Source: Bacillus albus (GTDB taxonomy: Bacteria > Bacillota > Bacilli > Bacillales > Bacillaceae_G). From it: 64,000 nucleotides of DNA. Of the stretch, positions 58,537-64,000 are shown piece by piece (the stretch's first letter is position 1; every line of letters begins with the position of its first letter). The translations under genes were made by a program, and so were the position numbers. The DNA is taken from NCBI RefSeq assembly GCF_001884185.1, contig NZ_MAOE01000048.1:41886-105885 (forward strand), read 5' to 3'. The notes under the pieces were generated by a model, which was not told the DNA's origin, made no database searches, and was given only the letters and a program-made list of their open reading frames with translations.

Positions 58537-58538
<2 letters not shown>
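58514..58538. terminator. Bidirectional terminator
   Basis: 11-bp perfect stem (58514-58524, 58528-58538) with triloop TTC between the 5'-nucleotidase and ynzC genes. Confidence 0.88.
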
Positions 58539-58794
<256 letters not shown>

Positions 58795-58821
58795 TCAAAA
58801 CTGATTATTATCATACAATAG

Positions 58822-59578
<757 letters not shown>

Positions 59579-59619
59579 TATTAATAAGAAAAATGAAAGA
59601 AAACGAGGTGTTAGAAAAC

Positions 59620-60240
59620 ATGGAAAAGTTAACGAAACGCCAGCAAGACATTCTCGACTTTATTAAGCTAAAAGTACAAGAAAAAGGATATCCACCTTCC
59701 GTACGTGAAATTGGTCAAGCAGTCGGCCTCGCTTCTAGTTCTACAGTGCACGGACATTTATCACGACTAGAAGAAAAAGGATATATTCGACGCGACCCAA
59801 CAAAACCACGAGCAATTGAAATTTTAGGTGACGATCGAATGGATGCAGAAACACAATCTGTTATTCAAGTTCCAATTGTCGGAAAAGTTACTGCTGGATT
59901 ACCGATTACAGCAGTTGAAAGTGTAGAAGATCACTTCCCACTTCCAGCTAGCATTGTCGCTGGAGCAGACCAAGTGTTTATGTTACGTATTTCTGGAGAT
60001 AGTATGATTGAGGCTGGTATTTTCGATGGAGATTTAGTTGTTGTTCGCCAACAACAGTCTGCATATAATGGTGAAATTGTAGTCGCTTTAACAGAAGATA
60101 ACGAGGCAACTGTTAAACGTTTCTATAAGGAAAAAGACCATTTCCGTCTACAACCGGAAAACTCTTCATTAGAACCGATTATTTTAAAACAAGTGTCAGT
60201 TATCGGCAAAGTAATTGGCGTATATCGTGATTTACATTAA
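59620..60240 (+). CDS. lexA: SOS response repressor LexA
   Basis: A 206-residue repressor with an N-terminal winged HTH ([32 protein letters not shown]) and a self-cleaving peptidase domain: cleavage site [12 protein letters not shown] near residue 92, catalytic Ser in [10 protein letters not shown] near 127, catalytic Lys in [12 protein letters not shown] near 165. ATG at 59620 behind GAGGTG. Autoregulated through the box at 59539 and divergent from yneB. Confidence 0.97.
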   Translation: MEKLTKRQQDILDFIKLKVQEKGYPPSVREIGQAVGLASSSTVHGHLSRLEEKGYIRRDPTKPRAIEILGDDRMDAETQSVIQVPIVGKVTAGLPITAVESVEDHFPLPASIVAGADQVFMLRISGDSMIEAGIFDGDLVVVRQQQSAYNGEIVVALTEDNEATVKRFYKEKDHFRLQPENSSLEPIILKQVSVIGKVIGVYRDLH

Positions 60241-60244
60241 TAAT

Positions 60245-60290
60245 AAAAGAAGATAATTACCTTATTTACATACGGTAATTATCTTCTTTT
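60245..60290. terminator. lexA terminator
   Basis: 17-bp perfect stem (60245-60261, 60274-60290), loop of 12, T-run to the right and A-run to the left. Confidence 0.88.
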
Positions 60291-60324
60291 TTGTATATTG
60301 ATAGATTTTCATACATTCTATTAC

Positions 60325-61131
60325 TTACGAGCGAGTTTCAATCGTCACATCGCCAGCAGCTGTTTTACCACTAATCTTTTTACTACCCTTGCCAATCGTT
60401 ATATTTTTATTTTCTTCATTAAAAATCATTACTTCGCCAGCAGCGCTTTGCCCAGTTATAACTGCATCTTGTGGTTTTTCTAATAAAGTAATATCCACAT
60501 CCCCAGCGGTCGAACTTGCCTCTACATCATATTTAGGATCATGATCCATAATATGCACTTCTCCACTAGCCGTTTTCGCTGTTACTTTCCCTATTACCTT
60601 TTTAAAGTTTACCTCACCAGCTTTTGAAGATCCTTCCACACTTTTTGCTGTAACATGTTTCAAAGCTACTTCTCCGGCGAGTGCCCCAGCAGTTACATGA
60701 TCACTGTTTACATCACTTATTTCTATTTGTCCAGCAGATGAATTTACTTTTATCTCTTCGTAAGAGCGTTCAGGCACAAGGAGAGTCACTGTAGACGTTT
60801 GAAACCTAAAATCGTAAAACGAAAAATCAAATGAAGCACCTTTTTCTCTTTCCCCAATAATTTTTAATGTGTCACCATCTTCAGCAATACGAATCTCTTG
60901 TTTACGTGCATCTCCTGATTGCTTTACATAAAAAGAAGAATCAGGAGATTTTCGGACGACAATATCCCCAGCATCTAACTTAACTTCTATATTTTTTAAT
61001 GTTTCGTTTTTAATAACATCTTCCTTGTTTCCTTTTTCCGCAGTTTGTACTGCTTTTTCATATGTTTGTGAAATCCCGATTACTCCAATAATGATACAAG
61101 CGATTGCTGCTAACAATATTTTTTTCATCAT
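60325..61131 (-). CDS. DUF4097 family beta-strand repeat protein
   Basis: A 268-residue exported or membrane-anchored protein: N-terminal hydrophobic helix (KKILLAAIACIIIGVIGIS) and a right-handed beta-repeat region with SAGQIEISDV, AGEVALKHV, AGEVNFKKV, SGEVHIMD, AGDVDITLL, AGEVMIFN and AGDVTIETR turns, each about 20-25 residues, as in DUF4097/adhesin-like proteins. It starts directly after the HAAS gene's stop (TAG ATG), so it is coupled to it. Such genes often pair with PadR and DUF1700 in envelope-stress modules. Confidence 0.85.
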   Translation of the reverse strand: MMKKILLAAIACIIIGVIGISQTYEKAVQTAEKGNKEDVIKNETLKNIEVKLDAGDIVVRKSPDSSFYVKQSGDARKQEIRIAEDGDTLKIIGEREKGASFDFSFYDFRFQTSTVTLLVPERSYEEIKVNSSAGQIEISDVNSDHVTAGALAGEVALKHVTAKSVEGSSKAGEVNFKKVIGKVTAKTASGEVHIMDHDPKYDVEASSTAGDVDITLLEKPQDAVITGQSAAGEVMIFNEENKNITIGKGSKKISGKTAAGDVTIETRS

Positions 61132-61674
61132 CTACTCCCCTTTTATCATTTTGAAGTTCCATATTACATAATGTACACATAACCTTTTAAACCACATCGT
61201 ACTATAATAAGCGACAATACATAACAACAAACCTATCCCAACAAACGTTATACTTACGAATACATCTAACCATATAAATGTACCCATAAATACTTTTCCA
61301 ATAACGAAAAATGGTGTCACTACACTAGCAATCCCACCAACCCAAAAGGAAAATATAAAAGCGATAATTGCGACTAACGGGCCTAATACAATAATGAAAT
61401 TAAACAAACTAAGTCCAATCGCTGCCATGACAGCTCTTGTTATATTCGAAGTAGATGGGTCCTTTTTCATTTCATCAAAGCGATACAAAGCAAGTAAATC
61501 TTTCGCAATTACTTTTGGCGAGCCAAGACCCTTTATTATTTCCGATTCAGTTTTCCCCTCTTCTTTACCAAACTGAAAATGCTCTTCATAATCTAATAAA
61601 ATATCTTTCCTCTCTTCTTCCGGTAACTTTCTAAGATGACTTGATAATTCTTTAAGAAACTGTTCTTTACTCAT
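61132..61674 (-). CDS. DUF1700/HAAS-domain membrane protein
   Basis: A 180-residue protein with an N-terminal HAAS domain ([30 protein letters not shown], then [23 protein letters not shown]) and four hydrophobic helices. In related loci it controls or partners DUF4097 proteins. The start at 61674 (ATG) overlaps the end of padR by 8 bases. Middle gene of the padR-HAAS-DUF4097 operon. Confidence 0.85.
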   Translation of the reverse strand: MSKEQFLKELSSHLRKLPEEERKDILLDYEEHFQFGKEEGKTESEIIKGLGSPKVIAKDLLALYRFDEMKKDPSTSNITRAVMAAIGLSLFNFIIVLGPLVAIIAFIFSFWVGGIASVVTPFFVIGKVFMGTFIWLDVFVSITFVGIGLLLCIVAYYSTMWFKRLCVHYVIWNFKMIKGE

Positions 61675-61990
61675 CCCATTCCACCCCTTCAATAATTTCT
61701 TGTACGCCTTTTGCAAAATCACGCCACTCTGTTACTAACAAATTCAGTTGCGTTTCCCCTTGCTCAGTTAGTTGATAATATTTACGAGGTGGCCCCTCCG
61801 TAGATTCTTTTAAATACGTTTGAAAATACCCTTCTTTCGTTAAACGACGTAACAAAGGATACACTGACCCTTCCGATATTAAAAATTTATTTGAGATTTG
61901 CTGAACTAGTTCATAACCGTAACAATCCTTACGTTTCACAAGTGCAAGTACACATAGTTCTAACACACCTTTTTTAAACTGAACGTTCAA
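61667..61990 (-). CDS. PadR family transcriptional regulator
   Basis: A 107-residue winged-helix protein of the short PadR type ([61 protein letters not shown]-terminal dimerisation helix). TTG at 61990 follows AAAGGGGGA by 7 bases; a TTG two codons earlier is too close. It heads the operon and probably represses it. Inverted-repeat candidates lie in the upstream region. Confidence 0.88.
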   Translation of the reverse strand: MNVQFKKGVLELCVLALVKRKDCYGYELVQQISNKFLISEGSVYPLLRRLTKEGYFQTYLKESTEGPPRKYYQLTEQGETQLNLLVTEWRDFAKGVQEIIEGVEWDE

Positions 61991-62048
61991 GGACAATCCC
62001 CCTTTCTCACTTCAGTACTGTTCAATACACGGTACCTATCACATCCAT

Positions 62049-62077
62049 AATATACCACTTAGTATTATTTATTGCAA
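62049..62077 (-). promoter_or_regulatory. padR operon promoter
   Basis: On the minus strand TTGCAA (62072-62077), 17-base spacer, TATATT (62049-62054). ATAC-N6-GTAT lies in the spacer region, and GTACTG/CGGTAC (about 62013-62031) is an imperfect inverted repeat downstream of the -10: candidate PadR sites. Confidence 0.65.
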
Positions 62078-62238
62078 GGTACTCAACTATATATATTCCT
62101 TAGATTTAGAAAATGAATAAACGAACTCTTGAATAAGAACGTATTATCACTAAACATCATTCCAGGTTTCATTTCATTTACATTAATATTGGAATTCATT
62201 CACTCTTTCCTCTTGAAGAATCAACCATAACCGTATTC

Positions 62239-62306
62239 ACTATAGATTAATGAAAAAAAGCCCCAATACTTAGCGGTATTAGGGCTTTTTTTCATTAATC
62301 TATAGT
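62239..62306. repeat. Long inverted repeat with 31-bp arms
   Basis: Arms 62239-62269 and 62276-62306 are complementary except for one G-T position, loop of 6. The inner half (GCCCCAATAC with its complement and a T7 run) looks like a terminator, but the arms continue through ACTATAGATTAATGAAAAAAA, far longer than usual. It lies at the boundary between chromosomal genes and phage lysis genes. Confidence 0.8.
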
Positions 62307-62361
62307 AGTCGAATTTTTACTGGGAAACCTGCATACGCGACAAATAATTTAATATTATATT

Positions 62362-62601
62362 TTATTTCTCATCCCCGTTTCCCAAGATTTTTTGTTTAAC
62401 ATCTGATAAATCCTTCGATAACGAACTAAATGCTTTTGCTTGTTCTTCAATGACCTGCTGATTTTTTTCAATAACTTTTTGATATTGTTCTTCACGCTGT
62501 TCATTCTTTTTTTGCGTAGTAAACAGCATCCACACAAATAAAGCTGCGAATGCTCCTTGTTGAATCATTGAATTTAAGATCTGTTCTTCTATTATTCTCA
62601 C
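62362..62601 (-). CDS. BhlA/UviB-type holin-like protein
   Basis: A 79-residue phage or bacteriocin holin-like protein: N-terminal hydrophobic helix (MIQQGAFAALFVWMLFTTQ) followed by a charged coiled coil (KKNEQREEQYQKVIEKNQQVIEEQ), as in BhlA/UviB. The only usual start codon is the GTG at 62601, which sits on the AAAGGAG ribosome binding site. Codon 4 is ATA at ideal distance from that site; related genes probably have ATG there. It lies in the same orientation as two endolysin genes upstream. Confidence 0.82.
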   Translation of the reverse strand: MRIIEEQILNSMIQQGAFAALFVWMLFTTQKKNEQREEQYQKVIEKNQQVIEEQAKAFSSLSKDLSDVKQKILGNGDEK

Positions 62602-62763
62602 TCCTTTTCTAATCTAAATAATTACTCATTCGAGTGACTCTAATCTTTTATCATCTTTTAACACCAATATGTCCTTATCGCTCTCTCTGTCTTATGATTC
62701 TTACTAAAGCTATCTTTTATGTCATAACTTTATAAAATACAAAAACAGTTACTACTGGAGTTT

Positions 62764-63765
62764 TTATCGAATATCTACAATGTCAAAGTGTTTCTCTGGT
62801 GCCCAACGATTCCCACCAATATCAATCCAGCCTTCTTTACGGAAGAATACTGTGAGAGGTTTTTTTGAGTTAATACTGCCTTTGTGTGCGCCATCAATTC
62901 CATCACAATAGCTTACTTCATATCCTTCTGGGAATTTTGATATTGCTTTGAAGGGTCTCCAATAATAATGCTCTGCCTTTACCCAACGACTTCTACCTAA
63001 ATCTAACCAAACATCATTATCTTCTCCCCAGTACGCATCCCAATATAATACTTCTGCTGCTGTTGTGAAGTCCCCCAGATAGTTACCGTGTGGTCTATCA
63101 TGATAGTTAATGCCATAGCCTTCCCAGTATATTGATCTTGCCATTCCAATCCCCTCTGGTTGTGGTGTACCAACAGCGCCACCCTTACCTGTAAACCATT
63201 CAAGAGATTTTTCACCGTTTAAATAATTTAAATCTACATTACCAGTTACGCCTGCAAGACTACCAGTTTCTGTATACTGCCATAAATCACAACTATATGC
63301 TGGTTTATTTCCATAACGTGGAATCCAAAGGAAATCCGCATTCACAGTATTTAGTCCATAGCTTGTATACATGTGGTGTGATACATATAGTCCCACTTTC
63401 CAGCCTGCTGCACGGCACGTATCAATAAATGCCTGAGAAGCTTTTGCTAAGTTAGCCGCTCCACAACTTGCTAAAGTATCATCTTCTACATCTAATACTA
63501 AAAATTTTGCCTCTTTATCAGCGCGCGCCATAAAATCATTTGCTTCTACAATAGCATCCTGAACACTTACATAACATCCATAAGCATAGTGTCCAAATGG
63601 AACACCATAGTCTTTACAACCTTGCACATACTCTTTATAACGTTTATCAATTGTCCTTGACCCATATTGTACACGTATAATAGCAAGGTCTAGCTCCTTA
63701 CTAGCTGCAGCCCAATTTATTGAATTGTTGTGATGAGATAAATCTGCAATTTTCTTCATTTCCAT
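62764..63765 (-). CDS. Phage endolysin, GH25 lysozyme with C-terminal wall-binding repeats
   Basis: A 333-residue lysozyme. The N-terminal GH25 domain (residues about 1-190) starts KKIADLSHHNNSINW and has the acid pair in FLVLDVEDDTLASCG plus LWQYTETGSLAGVTGNVDLNYLNG. After a short linker, the C-terminal 130 residues are aromatic-rich repeats (SIYWEGYGINYHDRPHGN, SRWVKAEHYYWRPF, NRWAPEKHFDIVDIR), likely a cell-wall binding module. An ATG two codons later (63759) has better spacing to AAGGA. A near-identical copy begins immediately upstream. Confidence 0.88.
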   Translation of the reverse strand: MEMKKIADLSHHNNSINWAAASKELDLAIIRVQYGSRTIDKRYKEYVQGCKDYGVPFGHYAYGCYVSVQDAIVEANDFMARADKEAKFLVLDVEDDTLASCGAANLAKASQAFIDTCRAAGWKVGLYVSHHMYTSYGLNTVNADFLWIPRYGNKPAYSCDLWQYTETGSLAGVTGNVDLNYLNGEKSLEWFTGKGGAVGTPQPEGIGMARSIYWEGYGINYHDRPHGNYLGDFTTAAEVLYWDAYWGEDNDVWLDLGRSRWVKAEHYYWRPFKAISKFPEGYEVSYCDGIDGAHKGSINSKKPLTVFFRKEGWIDIGGNRWAPEKHFDIVDIR

Positions 63766-63799
63766 TTTCCTTCTTTCCCCTATAAAAATTTAAGAATAA

Positions 63800-63825
63800 A
63801 AAACAACTCCTAACAGAGTTGTTTT
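63800..63825 (-). terminator. Terminator of the upstream endolysin copy
   Basis: AAAACAACTC pairs with GAGTTGTTTT (loop of 6) just past the stop of the second endolysin, followed on the minus strand by TTTTTTATTC. Confidence 0.75.
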
Positions 63826-64000
63826 TATCGAATATCTACAATGTCAAAGTGTTTCTCTGGTGTCCAACGATTCCCACCAATATCAATCCAGCCTTCTTTA
63901 CGGAAGAATACTGTGAGAGGTTCCTTTGAGTTAATACTGCCTTTGTATGCGCCATCAATTCCATCACAATAGCTTACTTCATATCCTTCTGGGAATTTTG
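63825..64000 (-). CDS. Second endolysin copy, 3' end only (continues beyond the window)
   Basis: Partial: stop codon at 63825-63827, upstream part cut by the window edge. The 176 bases are identical to the 3' end of the first endolysin at 62764-62939 except for four bases, which change Ala to Thr, Lys to Glu and His to Tyr in the wall-binding tail. The two copies lie in tandem, 1061 bp apart, each followed by its own untranslated end. Confidence 0.85.
   Translation of the reverse strand, partial: KFPEGYEVSYCDGIDGAYKGSINSKEPLTVFFRKEGWIDIGGNRWTPEKHFDIVDIR

Overview
The window is chromosomal DNA of a low-G+C Firmicute, almost certainly a member of the Bacillus cereus group. The gene families and gene order match Bacillus: lexA next to yneB and ynzC, then tkt, sirA, yneF, ccdA, ccdC and yneK; a hutPHUIG operon; a biotin-controlled bioY-yhfT-yhfS operon; an mhqE-mhqD pair. 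An S-layer-homology protein, CsbD, CidAB with a LysR regulator and a BhlA-type holin beside GH25 endolysins fit the B. cereus group. Ribosome binding sites are strong, TTG and GTG starts are common, and most genes end in clear rho-independent hairpins. No tRNA, rRNA, CRISPR array or insertion sequence was seen.

Layout. 1-7.3 kb: alanyl-tRNA deacylase, NUDIX hydrolase, SAP-domain protein, then the leftward biotin-regulated operon bioY-yhfT-yhfS and a second acyl-CoA ligase. 7.6-16 kb: small stress and accessory genes (zinc ribbon protein, GNAT, CsbD), an SLH surface protein, a PP2C phosphatase-amidase-DUF2164 operon, YitT, a VOC protein and an orphan PAS histidine kinase. 16-24 kb: the mhqED quinone-detoxification pair with two MhqR-type operators, a PutP-type Na+/proline symporter, a GltB-like flavoprotein, an old-yellow-enzyme oxidoreductase and a CarD-family regulator. 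24-30.3 kb: the histidine utilisation operon, with a cre-like site in its promoter and the HutP-controlled terminator between hutP and hutH. 30.5-32.6 kb: a ribbon-helix-helix/methyltransferase fusion, a DJ-1/PfpI gene broken by one in-frame TAG, and a P-loop kinase. 32.8-35 kb: a small gene with a LexA-like box, yneK, ccdC and ccdA. 35.5-49.5 kb: accessory block (EamA exporter, M20 amidohydrolase, ABC transporter, CidR/CidAB, a second NUDIX gene, phage-like and degraded small genes, NERD protein, and a heterodimeric ABC exporter with one degenerate ATP site). 49.6-60.2 kb: yneF, sirA, tkt, a PhnCDEE transporter divergent from a 5'-nucleotidase across a three-repeat Pho box, then ynzC, yneB and lexA. 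60.3-62 kb: DUF4097/DUF1700/PadR operon. 62.2-64 kb: edge of a prophage or lysis module with a holin and tandemly duplicated endolysins.

How it fits together. Compared with the order known in B. subtilis, the lexA-to-yneK backbone is kept but split by accessory blocks (phn/5'-nucleotidase, and about 14 kb between yneF and ccdA). Several local regulatory circuits can be read directly: BirA/biotin, MhqR/quinone, HutP and CcpA/histidine, PhoP/phosphate, LexA/SOS, and a probable CidR site. The least explained elements are the RHH-methyltransferase fusion facing a 16-bp palindrome, a compact promoter-to-terminator unit at 32.67-32.76 kb, a GC-rich structured patch at 23.28-23.34 kb, a thiolase lacking one catalytic cysteine, and a 31-bp-arm inverted repeat at the prophage edge.
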